From positions 27,666 to 91,665 of the forward strand of contig JAHHIB010000017.1 of assembly GCA_019359075.1 (NCBI GenBank): a DNA stretch of 64,000 bases, in the 5' to 3' direction. The translations under genes were made by a program, and so were the position numbers. The notes beneath the pieces are model-generated. The model did not search any database and had not been told where the DNA came from. It saw only the letters and a program-made list of their open reading frames with translations. Positions within the stretch are counted from its first letter, which is position 1. The number at the start of each line of letters is the position of its first letter. This document shows positions 25,296-34,507 of the stretch, in pieces. The DNA is from Kalymmatonema hyalinum WJT4-NPBG1. Lineage in GTDB: Bacteria > Cyanobacteriota > Cyanobacteriia > Cyanobacteriales > Nostocaceae.

Positions 25296-27179
25296 ATGAA
25301 AGAAACTATCCTAGATGTCCGCAATTTACAAGTTGAGTATTCCGGTGACACAAAAATTGTCAAAGCTGTAGATGGGATTTCCTTTGATCTCAATCGAGGA
25401 GAAACTCTAGGAATAGTCGGGGAGTCGGGAAGCGGAAAATCAGTAACATCCCTAGCTGTGATGGGGTTGATACAGAATCCTGGTAGGGTGAGTGGCGGGG
25501 AAATTTGGTTTCGTCCTCAGGACAATAGCGCACCTATTAATTTACTGGAGTTGCCTAGGGAGCAAATACAGATCCACAGAGGCGGCGACATCGCGATGAT
25601 TTTTCAAGAACCGATGAGTTCGCTCAATCCAGTTTACACAATTGGGTTTCAGATCACTGAAGCGATTTTGCGACACCAGAATGTTTCAGCATCGGAAGCA
25701 CGACGAATTGCGATCGCCGGACTGCAAGAAGTAAAACTCCTTCCCAGCGATGAAGCCCTCAGGCAACAATATCTTGAGAGTTGGAAACAAACCGCATTTG
25801 GTTCATCAACTCCAGACGAGCAAAAAATAGCGCAGTTGGTTAAAGAACACAAAGAAGCAATCCTAGAACGCTATCCGCATCAACTGTCTGGGGGACAATT
25901 GCAACGGGTGATGATCGCAATGGCAATTTCCTGCAACCCATTGCTTTTGATTGCAGATGAACCAACCACAGCATTGGATGTGACGGTACAAGCAACAATC
26001 TTGGAGTTGCTGCGAGAATTACAGCAGCGCCGTGAAATGGCAATGATTTTCATCACCCACGACTTAGGACTCATTTCAGAAATTGCCGACAAAGTCGCGG
26101 TGATGTACAGAGGCAAAATTGTTGAATACAATTCGGCAGCTCAAATTTTTGCAAATCCCCAGCATCCATACACAAAAGGCTTAGTCGCTTGTCGCCCCAC
26201 CTTGAACCGCCGTCCGCATAAACTGCTGACAGTTTCCGATTATATGAATGTGGAGGAAACGCCAACGGGAGATTTGCTGATTCAGGCGAAACAACCCGAA
26301 CAACCTGTGGAAGTCACGACGCAAGAGATTAATCAAAGATTAGCAAGCTTAGAACAGCAGCAACCTTTGTTGCAAGTCCGCGAACTTAAGGTTGGATTCC
26401 CTGTCAAGGGTGTTTTTGGTGGCACAAAACGCTATTTTATGGCAGTGAATAACGTTTCCTTTGATGTCAAAAAAGGAGAAACGCTCGGATTGGTGGGAGA
26501 ATCGGGTTGCGGCAAAACGACCCTTGGCAGAACCTTGATCCGATTAATTGAACCAATGGCTGGTCAAATCCTGTTTGAGGGACAAGACATTACCACCCTC
26601 AAAGGCAAACCGTTGCAGCACTTGCGGCGAGAAATGCAAATTATTTTCCAAAATCCATTTAGTGCCCTTGATCCACGCCTTAAGGTTGGGGAAGCAGTTA
26701 TGGAACCTTTGGTCATTCACTCGATTGGTAAGACAAAGCAACAACGGCGAGAACGCGTTGCTTACCTCCTAGAACGGGTGGGATTGACTGCAGACGCCAT
26801 GAACCGCTATCCTCATCAGTTTTCTGGAGGACAACGTCAACGGATTTGTATTGCCCGTTCTTTGGCATTAAATCCCAAGTTCATTATCTGCGATGAGTCG
26901 GTTTCCGCGCTCGATGTGTCGGTGCAGGCACAAGTGCTAAATCTGCTCAAAGAGTTGCAAGATGAATTTGGGTTAACTTATATCTTTATTTCCCACGATT
27001 TGAGTGTCGTGAAATTTATGAGCGATCGCATTTTGGTGATGAATCGTGGTGAAATAGTCGAACAAGGAACAGCGGAAAGTATCTACCGCGAACCTAAAGA
27101 GGAATACACGCAGAAGCTGATTGCCTCAATTCCTACTGGAAGCCCCGAACGCGTGCGACAACGCCAAGTCCGGGCGTGA
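25296..27179 (+). CDS. Peptide/oligopeptide ABC transporter, fused double ATP-binding subunit
   Basis: 627 residues containing two complete ABC ATPase domains, as in the YejF/DppDF fusions. Domain 1 has Walker A GESGSGKS, signature LSGGQLQRV and Walker [13 protein letters not shown]. Domain 2, from about residue 360, has Walker A GESGCGKT, signature FSGGQRQRI and Walker [13 protein letters not shown]. Each is followed by the oligopeptide-transporter C-terminal region ([13 protein letters not shown] and [14 protein letters not shown]). It energises import of di/oligopeptides or similar solutes. The permease and binding-protein genes are not adjacent, so the substrate is unknown. The start codon ATG at 25296 lacks an obvious ribosome-binding site. 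Confidence 0.93.
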   Translation: MKETILDVRNLQVEYSGDTKIVKAVDGISFDLNRGETLGIVGESGSGKSVTSLAVMGLIQNPGRVSGGEIWFRPQDNSAPINLLELPREQIQIHRGGDIAMIFQEPMSSLNPVYTIGFQITEAILRHQNVSASEARRIAIAGLQEVKLLPSDEALRQQYLESWKQTAFGSSTPDEQKIAQLVKEHKEAILERYPHQLSGGQLQRVMIAMAISCNPLLLIADEPTTALDVTVQATILELLRELQQRREMAMIFITHDLGLISEIADKVAVMYRGKIVEYNSAAQIFANPQHPYTKGLVACRPTLNRRPHKLLTVSDYMNVEETPTGDLLIQAKQPEQPVEVTTQEINQRLASLEQQQPLLQVRELKVGFPVKGVFGGTKRYFMAVNNVSFDVKKGETLGLVGESGCGKTTLGRTLIRLIEPMAGQILFEGQDITTLKGKPLQHLRREMQIIFQNPFSALDPRLKVGEAVMEPLVIHSIGKTKQQRRERVAYLLERVGLTADAMNRYPHQFSGGQRQRICIARSLALNPKFIICDESVSALDVSVQAQVLNLLKELQDEFGLTYIFISHDLSVVKFMSDRILVMNRGEIVEQGTAESIYREPKEEYTQKLIASIPTGSPERVRQRQVRA

Positions 27180-27355
27180 GAATTCAGTTGGTGGAGGAGA
27201 GAAGGAGTTTGCGCCTGCAACTGTTTGGCAAACTCCTCATCTTCTGCTATTATCTATTGTCTGATTTATTGAAGATGGTCGTGATAGTACCTGAAGCAAA
27301 TCTCCCGTGAACCTCGAAGCCCCACCCTCAAACTCTGCCAAGGTGGAGTAGTTTA

Positions 27356-27754
27356 TTAGTCTTCGCTTAAAATTTCCCTAATTTTTGTCAGTAATAAGTC
27401 AAAGTCGATGGGCTTACCGATAAAGCCATTTGCGCCTATTTTTAATCCTTCTACCACATTCACCTCGTCATAAGCTGTAATCAGCAAAATGGGAATGAAG
27501 GGTAGTTTGTCATTTTGGCGGATACATTCGGTGACTTCATAACCGCTCATGTCTGGCATCATGACATCTAGCAGCAATAAATCAGGTGGAGAAGCCTCAA
27601 TTTTAGCTAAGGCTAAACAACCATCTAAAGCTGTATCAATGTCATATCCCTCGGTTTCTAAAACTGTTTGAAGTAAAAGTAAATTATCGGCGACATCATC
27701 CACAACCAGAATTCGGCGAGATTTGGAAAACAGCATACATAAAACGGAAACCAT
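27356..27754 (-). CDS. Stand-alone response-regulator receiver protein
   Basis: 132 residues, essentially one CheY-like receiver domain. The acidic pair (RILVVDDVADN), the phosphoacceptor Asp (LLLLDVMMPDMSG), the switch Thr (LLITAYDE) and the conserved Lys (GKPIDFD) are all present, so it should be phosphorylatable. There is no output domain, so it probably works as a phospho-shuttle or protein-binding switch. The start may be an internal ATG (MLFSKSRRILVV, seven codons in), as the first residues are not conserved. A histidine kinase is encoded 7 kb away, but nothing ties the two directly. Confidence 0.9.
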   Translation of the reverse strand: MVSVLCMLFSKSRRILVVDDVADNLLLLQTVLETEGYDIDTALDGCLALAKIEASPPDLLLLDVMMPDMSGYEVTECIRQNDKLPFIPILLITAYDEVNVVEGLKIGANGFIGKPIDFDLLLTKIREILSED

Positions 27755-27810
27755 TACGGTTCACTGATGTACATTTACGCTCATCATCTTGTTATAAAGA
27801 AATGATTGAG

Positions 27811-28293
27811 TCACCAAAGCAAAGTTGGTCGGATTCCCTGTTTCACTGGGCTGTCATTCCATCCGCCCAAACACTTCAAATCTATACGAGTTATGCACTT
27901 TTTCGGGTCAAGAAATGGGCAGGTAAATATTTCTATCTCAATGATCCCTGTGGTATCTCGAAAAAGCGCCCATTGCTGACAATTCGCCTGAATTTCGTCT
28001 TTAATCTGTTCTCCTAACTGCTCGTAGTAAACAATCACGCTCACCCACCTAGAACGACCCTGTTCCATGACTTCCATCTCCGACTCCAGCAACATAGCCT
28101 GAATCTTCGCATTCTCAAACAAGCTGGCAAACTCCTCTAACACATACTGCTTTAATAAAGTAGCAGCCCTGTTTTTACCTACCTTTAATTGGAGTTTGAG
28201 CCCATCATCAGAGTCAGAGTTAAGCATAGTTTTGTACTTAGTTAAGTTTGAATCAAGAAGACGAAAGCAAGAAACGTAGGTGTTTCTCCACAA
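27811..28293 (-). CDS. Unknown protein, about 138-160 residues
   Basis: No recognised domain. The likely start is the internal ATG giving MLNSDSDDGLKLQLKVGKNRA, since the 22 residues before it look non-coding. The chain alternates charged helices (LLKQYVLEEFASLFENAKIQ) and strands (RWVSVIVYYEQLGEQIKDE), consistent with a small soluble alpha/beta protein. There is no signal peptide or membrane span. It lies upstream of the response-regulator gene on the same strand with 56 bp between them, so it may be co-transcribed and possibly linked to signalling. Confidence 0.6.
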   Translation of the reverse strand: MWRNTYVSCFRLLDSNLTKYKTMLNSDSDDGLKLQLKVGKNRAATLLKQYVLEEFASLFENAKIQAMLLESEMEVMEQGRSRWVSVIVYYEQLGEQIKDEIQANCQQWALFRDTTGIIEIEIFTCPFLDPKKCITRIDLKCLGGWNDSPVKQGIRPTLLW

Positions 28294-28429
28294 AGCTTGT
28301 TACGAGTGCCCAATCTTGTATACCAGGTAGGTTGGTTTATCAGCGATCGTTGAACTCTGTACTCGCGCTCTAGCTGTGAAGCAGTAAACGCAATGTTTTT
28401 TGATTACTAATAATCTTTAGCTTACACTG

Positions 28430-28490
28430 AACTTGTACAAGTTTATAAAACTTGTACAAGTTCATGATGATGCATACATTTGTACAGGTT
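28430..28490 (+). promoter_or_regulatory. Triple operator: two perfect and one degenerate AACTTGTACAAGTT palindrome
   Basis: AACTTGTACAAGTT occurs at 28430-28443 and 28449-28462, a 19-bp repeat distance, and an 11/14 match lies at 28477-28490, directly before the ATG at 28496. Such spacing on one face of DNA fits cooperative binding by a small dimeric repressor. The simplest candidate is the gene it precedes (autoregulation). Confidence 0.7.
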
Positions 28491-28495
28491 AACCT

Positions 28496-28762
28496 ATGTT
28501 AGATAGTCCCCCACGTGGTAAGCGAGGTCCGGTTCCTTCATGGAAGCTTGGCAGAACTCGGGCTATTAGGGTACCAATTATCTTAGCTGATGCTTTACTC
28601 AGTTTGGCTAGGCAAATAGATAATGGTGAAGTGACTCTAGCTGATGCCTTCCCAACAAAGTCGGATAAACAGGTTCCCGACGTTTTGGTTGCTCAAAGCG
28701 AGGATGAAAAAGGCACTCAAGAGGAACAAACTCAAAGGCAGCGTGCTTTAGGTATTACCTAG
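28496..28762 (+). CDS. Small putative DNA-binding regulator, apparently truncated by an IS605-type insertion
   Basis: 88 residues: MLDSPPRGKRGPVPSWKLG, then RTRAIRVPIILADALLSLAR (strand-helix, compatible with a ribbon-helix-helix-type fold), an acidic/Gln-rich stretch and RQRALGIT. The last residues and stop come from the left end of the TnpB element. After the element, an in-frame coding remnant (30229-30351) continues in the same Lys/Ala/Gln-rich style (KRAEAEAIYAKAQ), so this is probably the front half of a longer regulator with a coiled-coil tail. Three palindromic sites precede it. It resembles small cyanobacterial proteins of unknown role. Confidence 0.65.
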   Translation: MLDSPPRGKRGPVPSWKLGRTRAIRVPIILADALLSLARQIDNGEVTLADAFPTKSDKQVPDVLVAQSEDEKGTQEEQTQRQRALGIT

Positions 28763-28967
28763 TTCGGAGAGAAGGCTCCCGCCATACTGTACACAGGAAA
28801 GCGGCGTTCCGGAATTGACGGTCAAAGCCGAGACGCACCTTAACCAATTTTCTGTGTAACAGAAACAGGGCGGGGTGCAGTCGAGGTTTTGACAATCTCT
28901 GTCTTCGTGGGAACAAGCGAGTTATTATCGCTGTCTTACCATACATAAGTCGTGGTAAGATTGCCTC

Positions 28968-30125
28968 ATGATAGTATACGAAGCCAAGTTGGAAGGAACA
29001 GATAGCCAGTATCGCAAGCTCGATGAAGCTTTGCGGACTGGTTTGTTTGTTCGTAACGCTTGTCTTCGCTACTGGATGGACGGTCACGCCAAAACCAGGA
29101 ATGACCTCTCGGCTTATTGCAAAGTTCTTTCTGACAATCCCGATTTCCCTTGGGTCAGGAAGCTGAACTCGATGGCTCGTCAGGCTATGTCTGAAAGAAC
29201 TTGGGCTGCGATATCTCGCTTTTTTGATAACTGCAAAGCGAAAAAACCAGGTAAAAAGGGATACCCAAGATTTAAGCGCCTTCAAACCAACGTGTCTGTG
29301 GAATATAAAACGACGGGATGGAAACTCTCTGAAGATAGGCGCTTTATCACTTTCACTGATGGCTTTGAAGCTGATCAGTTTAAGTTGTGGGGAACTCGTG
29401 ACCTGCACTTTTATCAAATTTCGCAGATCAAGCGAGTCAGAGTTGTGCGTCGTGCAGATGGATATTATGCTCAATTCTGCATTGACTATGACCGCACAGA
29501 AAAACGGGAGCCTACCTTTAAGACTGTTGGCGTAGATGTTGGGCTGAACCATTTCTACACCGACTCTAACGGGGAAACAGTTGCCAATCCGCGTCATCTC
29601 CGTAAAAGTGAGAAGTCGTTGAAACGGTTGCAACGTCGTTTGTCTAAGACTCAATTTGGTTCCAAAAATAGAGCTAAGTTTAGAAACAAGCTTGCTCGTA
29701 AACACCTTAAGGTGACTCGCCAGCGTAAAGACTTTGCTGTAAAAACGGCAAGGTGCGTAGTGATGTCTAACGACCTCGTGGCGTATGAGGACTTGAAGGT
29801 GCGGAATATGGTGAGGAATAGACACCTCGCCAAATCGATTTCTGATGTAGCGTGGACTCAGTTCCGTACATGGGTTGAGTACTTTGGTAAAGTATTTGGT
29901 GTGGTTACAGTCGCTGTTCCACCCCACTACACATCCCAGAATTGTTCCAATTGTGGGAAAGTTGTCAAGAAAACTCTTAGCACTAGAACACATACTTGTC
30001 ACCATTGCGGACATACCCAAGATAGGGACTGGAACGCTGCACGAAACATACTAGAAAAAGCATTAAGTACGGTGGGTCACATCGGAACTAACGCCTCTTG
30101 TCGGGAACTCCCTCTGCTTGGGTGA
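28968..30125 (+). CDS. tnpB: TnpB RNA-guided endonuclease, intact
   Basis: 385 residues without interruptions. All RuvC residues are present: Asp in VGVDVGLNHFYTDS, Glu in VAYEDLKVRNM and Asp in DRDWNAARNIL. The zinc ribbon has CSNCG and CHHCG. The N-terminal portion (MIVYEAKLEGTDSQY, NACLRYWMDG) is the helical/wedge part that binds the guide RNA. By family, it cuts DNA matching a guide read from the element's right flank and so favours retention of the element. It is closely similar in its C-terminus to the stub at 63352. TnpA is absent, so transposition would depend on a TnpA elsewhere. Confidence 0.93.
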   Translation: MIVYEAKLEGTDSQYRKLDEALRTGLFVRNACLRYWMDGHAKTRNDLSAYCKVLSDNPDFPWVRKLNSMARQAMSERTWAAISRFFDNCKAKKPGKKGYPRFKRLQTNVSVEYKTTGWKLSEDRRFITFTDGFEADQFKLWGTRDLHFYQISQIKRVRVVRRADGYYAQFCIDYDRTEKREPTFKTVGVDVGLNHFYTDSNGETVANPRHLRKSEKSLKRLQRRLSKTQFGSKNRAKFRNKLARKHLKVTRQRKDFAVKTARCVVMSNDLVAYEDLKVRNMVRNRHLAKSISDVAWTQFRTWVEYFGKVFGVVTVAVPPHYTSQNCSNCGKVVKKTLSTRTHTCHHCGHTQDRDWNAARNILEKALSTVGHIGTNASCRELPLLG

Positions 30126-30233
30126 GGGAACTCCTCCAAGTAAGCCGACTCACAGAAAGAGGAAGCCCAAAGAGCAATCTTTGGAATCCCCCGCTATACT
30201 CGGTACTCCGAGTTAGCGGTGGGAGGATGTCAA
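30060..30233 (+). ncRNA. Candidate omega-RNA (TnpB guide scaffold) and right end
   Basis: Overlapping the tnpB 3' end and extending to the inferred element border, this stretch contains GGGAACTCCCTC...GAGGGAACTCC pairings. It also has the terminal double hairpin CCGCTA/TAGCGG enclosing CTCGG (30199-30203)/CCGAG (30208-30212). Known TnpB guide RNAs end at this position, so the guide would be the flanking sequence from about 30234. Inferred from position and folding only. Confidence 0.5.
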
Positions 30234-30351
30234 GCGTGCTGAGGCTGAAGCTATATATGCTAAAGCTCAGCTTAACTTTGTTAAAGCTCAAGCTCTGTTT
30301 GCTAAGGCTCAAAAGAATCTGTTTAGGAACAATCCCAAACGCGAGAAATAG
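30229..30351 (+). pseudogene. 3' remnant of the gene interrupted by the TnpB element
   Basis: In frame from GTCAAGCGT it reads KRAEAEAIYAKAQLNFVKAQ, then ALFAKAQKNLFRNNPKREK and a TAG stop: an Ala/Lys/Gln heptad-like coiled coil. There is no start codon or promoter of its own. It most likely continues the regulator gene at 28496. A few degenerate codons follow up to about 30465 (NPDLYLRLSMIATRQGF). Confidence 0.55.
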
Positions 30352-30718
30352 CGCAAAGGAGTCGAGTATAGCAAAACTATGAATCCTGATTTGTACTTAC
30401 GACTTTCGATGATCGCAACACGCCAAGGCTTCACTACTATAAACGTAGTTATTGATAAACCCTAAGTTAGATGAAGGGCAATGCTTCGGTTTCTAAAACA
30501 TAGATCTTGATAATTTAAGAAGTAAAAAAGAAAACTTACTCTATTTATGAAGTCGAAAAAGTCCTGAAGACAATTGACTTGCACCGCGAACGTTTATAGC
30601 TAACTTAACTTGGGATAAATCTACTCAAAGCTAGGCGAGCAAGTTTCCCCATTTTGCTAGCCTAAGATTTAGCAGAGTGAGATTTTTGCTCCGCTGCAAT
30701 TAGGAGGAATTAGAGAAA
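30352..30718. other. Spacer upstream of the CheB-like gene
   Basis: About 370 bp, AT-rich. It carries the short remnant noted above and ends in a good AGGAGGAATTAG ribosome-binding site before 30719. No other signal was recognised. Confidence 0.4.
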
Positions 30719-31768
30719 ATGCCCGGACACGATATTATCGTTGTCGGAGCGTCGGCTGGCGGAGTTGAAGCGCTGACTTATCTAGTCAAGCATTTACCAC
30801 CAGACTTAAATGCTGCGATACTTATTGTCCTTCACGTTCCGGCTCACGGCACGAGTGTTCTGCCGCGTATTCTGGAACGTGCGGGAAACTTGCCAGTGTC
30901 ACACGCCAAGAATGGCGAAGAAATTCGTCCGGGACAGATTTACGTTGCCCCGCCAGATTACCACCTACTGGTGAAACCTGGATATATACTCTTAACGCGC
31001 GGTCCAAGAGAAAACAGCCATCGCCCAGCCATCGATCCGCTGTTTCGCAGCGCTGCACGAGCCTACGGGCGGCGAGTTGTCGGCGTGGTGCTAACGGGTG
31101 TGCTTGACGACGGCACGGCGGGACTGAAGGCGGTAAAAACGCGGAATGGTGTGGCGGTTGTGCAGCACCCCGATGATGCAATGTATTCTGGAATGCCACG
31201 CAGTGCGATCGCCAATGTAGATGCCATTGACCATATCATGCCACTGTCAGAGATTCCGGCTGCTTTGGTAGTTCTTGCAAACACGCCTGTGTCAACAGAA
31301 GCAGAAGAACCTGTTTCTCAAGAGATGGAAATTGAATCTGAATTGGCGCAAATGAATATGACGGTGCTAAACAAGCACGAGCGACCAGCTAAACCATCCC
31401 CTTTTGCTTGTCCTGACTGCGGTGGTACCCTGTGGGATCTTTCGCAAGGAGATGTGTTGCGGTTCCGCTGTCGCACTGGTCATGCTTTCTCATCAGAAAC
31501 TCTGCTGGCTAAGCAGTCGGATGCTTTGGAAGATGCGCTGTGGATTGCCCTAAGGGCGCTTGAGGAAAAATCATCTTTATCACATCGCATGGCTGAACGA
31601 ATGCGCGATCGCAACCACGATCTGTCAGCTCAACAATTAGAACAGCAGGCTCACGATGCTCAACAGCAAGCCGCCCTCATCCGCGATGTCCTTTTAAAAG
31701 GCGATGGCAAACCCAAGGCAAACATGGCTCAAGACTTTGAAGACATAGCAGCGACTGATAACGTCTAA
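30719..31768 (+). CDS. CheB-type protein-glutamate methylesterase without receiver domain
   Basis: 349 residues. Residues 1-195 form the CheB catalytic domain. The Ser lies in VVGASAGGVEAL, the His in IVLHVPAHGTS, and the Asp in VLTGVLDDGTAGL, so the triad is intact. No N-terminal receiver domain is present, unlike enteric CheB. The C-terminal third carries a four-residue zinc-ribbon-like set (CPDCGGTLWDL and FRCRTGHAF) and an alpha-helical, Gln-rich tail, a layout found in many cyanobacterial CheB-like proteins. It probably works with the CheR-PAS protein encoded downstream (32494). AGGAGG precedes the ATG. Its target may be a non-chemotaxis signalling protein. Confidence 0.9.
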   Translation: MPGHDIIVVGASAGGVEALTYLVKHLPPDLNAAILIVLHVPAHGTSVLPRILERAGNLPVSHAKNGEEIRPGQIYVAPPDYHLLVKPGYILLTRGPRENSHRPAIDPLFRSAARAYGRRVVGVVLTGVLDDGTAGLKAVKTRNGVAVVQHPDDAMYSGMPRSAIANVDAIDHIMPLSEIPAALVVLANTPVSTEAEEPVSQEMEIESELAQMNMTVLNKHERPAKPSPFACPDCGGTLWDLSQGDVLRFRCRTGHAFSSETLLAKQSDALEDALWIALRALEEKSSLSHRMAERMRDRNHDLSAQQLEQQAHDAQQQAALIRDVLLKGDGKPKANMAQDFEDIAATDNV

Positions 31769-32493
31769 CGACTCTTTATTGCCTTCGGTGATTCACAATT
31801 GCTTAAGAGGCGCTGGGCAAAAGCGCGATGGCGCAAAGCGATCGCCTGTTGCTTTCCTTGTTTTCCCTACTCCACCTCTTGTCTAACTTGTCAATGGGTA
31901 AGTCTTACTTAGTTTAACGGAAATATATTACCGTTCCTACTTAAGGTCACTTTGCTGAGCAAAGTATCTTTGAGATTTTCATCCAAGCTGCTTTAATGCT
32001 CAACTAGTAAATTTAGAGGTCATTTATAAAGTAAAAACAAACTTACTGTACGGGAGCCAGTCCGTTGCCGAGGTTCCCTCCGTTGAAGGAACTGGCGTTG
32101 TGTTAAGTGCATATTTCGATATATTTGTAACGAAAAACATATTCAAAGCGCCTAACGGGCTGGTATATACTATGGTGCGCTCTTGCTAAAGCCGTAACAC
32201 AACGGCAATAAAGCGAGAACTCAGAGCGGCGGCTTCCGCCTGTACCGTGCGTCCTCCGCAGGAGGCTCTGAAGTTCGGTGGCGAGGAATATCCACGGCTG
32301 CACACTTGCTACAACGGGGAGAACCCCCAAGGGCGCAGTGTCCTTGCTTTTTGCCTCCCCTACTTAAGATTTACTTTATAAATCAACTTTTATTGACTGG
32401 GCGGTCTATCAGCTGATTTTTAGTTTGATTTTGAATTTTGACTCCTGAATTCTTACATGAAATCTAAAATCGAAAATAATATATTTATAAAAT
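31769..32493. other. Spacer with dispersed repeats between the CheB and CheR genes
   Basis: 725 bp. The segment 32040-32345 holds several GC-rich modules: GGAGCCAGTCCG, GGTTCCCTCCGTTGAAGGAACTGG (split by a short loop) and CCTCCGCAGGAGG. A HIP1 site and AT-rich flanks make up the rest. Open frames on the minus strand here are repeat-derived. No gene is supported. Confidence 0.45.
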
Positions 32494-34350
32494 ATGAGTA
32501 CAACAGAACAAAATCCTGACTTAGAGAACCTTTTAGAATATATAAAACGTAATCGTGGTTTTGATTTTAGCGGCTACAAGCGGGCAAGCTTAACCCGCCG
32601 AATTCGCAAACGTATGCAGTCAATTGGTGTTGAAAGCTACAGCGATTATCTCGACTACTTGGAAGTCCACCCGGACGAGTTTGTTGAGCTGTTCAACACG
32701 ATTTTGATCAATGTCACAACCTTTTTCCGAGATCCACAGGCTTGGGAGTACATAGCTAGTGGGATTATTCCTCAAATCATTGCAAGCAAGCAGGCAACCA
32801 CAGCAGTGCGTGTCTGGAGTGCGGGATGCGCTTCTGGAGAAGAAACTTACACCATAGCCATATTGCTGGCAGAGGCGCTAGGCATCGAAGAATACACAGC
32901 ACGGGTGAAAGTCTTTGGCACCGATGTAGACGTGGATGCCCTCAACTACGCTCGCCAAGCAAATTACAACTCTAAGGAACTGCAGAGTGTTCCTCCGGAG
33001 CTAGTGGACAAGTACTTTGAGCAAGTTAATGGTCGCTACCTCGTGCAAAAAGAACTGCGGCGCAGTGTGATCTTCGGTCGTCATGACTTAGTGCAGGATG
33101 CACCAATATCAAAGATTGACTTGCTCATCTGCCGCAACGCCATCATGTATTTTAATACCGAAACCCAAGCCAAAATTCTTGCTCGGTTTCACTTTGCCCT
33201 AAATAACAACGGCTTTCTGTTTTTGGGTAAAGCAGAAATGTTGTTTAGCCGCAACCACTCGTATACACCAGTGGATTTGCGGCAAAGGGTCTTCACCAAA
33301 GTCGGTAATCGCAGTATGCGCGATCTGCTATTGAACACGGTTCACTCTAGGAGTCAAGGAATTATCCCAGAGATGGTTGACAAACTCGGCATTTATGACA
33401 CTAGCTTTGAGGTTGATCTGCTTGCCCAGATAGTAGTCGATAGCAACGGCATAGTCATCCTAGCCAACGCCGAAGCCCGAAATTTGTTTAATCTCAATTT
33501 GAAAGACATCGATCGCCCGTTCCAAGATTTAGAAATTTCCTACCGACCGGTAGATCTGCGATCGCCCATCGACCAAGTTCGCAGCAATCGTCGCGCCATC
33601 AGTTTAAAAGACGTTGAATGGTCAATCGCGCAGTCCGCAAGCAGATATTTCGACGTGCAGATCACACCACTGTTGGACGAGAATATCGATGAACTGCTCG
33701 GTATAAAAATCACTTTCACCGAGGTAACCCGCTTTAAACAACTACAGCAGGATCTCGTTCACGCAAACCAAGAACTCGAAACAGCATATGAGGAACTCCA
33801 GTCCACCAACGAAGAACTGGAAACGACCAATGAGGAACTTCAGTCCACAGTCGAGGAACTAGAAACCACCAACGAAGAACTTCAGTCCACTAACGAAGAA
33901 CTAGAAACAATGAACGAAGAACTGCAATCGACCAACGAGGAATTGCAGACAATGAACGAAGAACTGCGCCAGCGTAGCGACGAACTCAACCAAGTCAACA
34001 CCTTTTTAGAGTCGATACTCACCAGTCTCCGCGCCGGAGTTGTGGTTCTCAGTCGCGACTTGCAAATCCTAATTTGGAACCGTAAAGCCGAAGATATGTG
34101 GGGTTTGCGCTTTGATGAAGTTTTTTCCAAACAGTTGATAAGTTTGGATATTGGTTTGCCCATAGAGCGACTCATCCAGCCACTGCGAGCAATTATTACT
34201 GGCGAATCAGAAAATTATGAAGTGGTACTGAACGCAATAAACCGCCGGGGTAGGGCGATTGGATGCGAAGTGATTTGTACACCGCTACAAACCAGCGGCT
34301 CACACATCCAAGGAGTGATTTTACTGATGGAACAACAGCAAGAGGAATAG
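32494..34350 (+). CDS. CheR-type methyltransferase with coiled coil and C-terminal PAS domain
   Basis: 618 residues. Residues about 10-275 are CheR: the helical N-domain (FDFSGYKRASLTRRIRKRM) and the SAM-binding VRVWSAGCASGEETYTIAIL with KIDLLICRNAIMYF. A degenerate PAS (about 310-410) follows. Then comes a striking long coiled coil (about 420-500) of repeated EELQSTNEELETTNEEL units, and a C-terminal PAS domain (LTSLRAGVVVLSRDLQILIWN... EDMWGLR). Similar CheB/CheR/PAS proteins usually feed a histidine kinase; here a PAS kinase gene follows at 34508. It methylates glutamates by family; its substrate is unknown. Confidence 0.92.
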   Translation: MSTTEQNPDLENLLEYIKRNRGFDFSGYKRASLTRRIRKRMQSIGVESYSDYLDYLEVHPDEFVELFNTILINVTTFFRDPQAWEYIASGIIPQIIASKQATTAVRVWSAGCASGEETYTIAILLAEALGIEEYTARVKVFGTDVDVDALNYARQANYNSKELQSVPPELVDKYFEQVNGRYLVQKELRRSVIFGRHDLVQDAPISKIDLLICRNAIMYFNTETQAKILARFHFALNNNGFLFLGKAEMLFSRNHSYTPVDLRQRVFTKVGNRSMRDLLLNTVHSRSQGIIPEMVDKLGIYDTSFEVDLLAQIVVDSNGIVILANAEARNLFNLNLKDIDRPFQDLEISYRPVDLRSPIDQVRSNRRAISLKDVEWSIAQSASRYFDVQITPLLDENIDELLGIKITFTEVTRFKQLQQDLVHANQELETAYEELQSTNEELETTNEELQSTVEELETTNEELQSTNEELETMNEELQSTNEELQTMNEELRQRSDELNQVNTFLESILTSLRAGVVVLSRDLQILIWNRKAEDMWGLRFDEVFSKQLISLDIGLPIERLIQPLRAIITGESENYEVVLNAINRRGRAIGCEVICTPLQTSGSHIQGVILLMEQQQEE

Positions 34351-34507
34351 TCTCTCCCCGCCGCGAATCTAACGAAGGACTCGTAGCTCGCTAACTTTAG
34401 TTCTTTTGATAGATAAAAGTCACCCAGAGGAATACTCAACAGTCATTAGAGTTATTATCGATTAATAACCAGCTAGATAGATACTAGAGATTGGCACAAT
34501 AAGTATC

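Larger units (their letters stand above)
28757..30233 (+). mobile_element. IS200/IS605-type element encoding an intact TnpB (no TnpA)
   Basis: Borders are inferred. The left side begins near the GGCTCCCGCCATACTGTAC block at 28771-28789. The right side ends near GGGAGGATGTCAA (30221-30233) after a hairpin CCGCTA (30191-30196)/TAGCGG (30214-30219). The left block and the right hairpin share a CCCGC(C/T)ATACT core. It lies between two halves of an apparently interrupted gene. Confidence 0.6.

Noticed and set aside
28755..30020. 421-codon open frame on the minus strand across tnpB
   Set aside because: It is fully antisense to an intact TnpB with all family motifs; its translation has no domain and is a codon-bias artefact.
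32103..32330. 75-codon minus-strand frame
   Set aside because: Made of the GC-rich dispersed modules; not protein-like.
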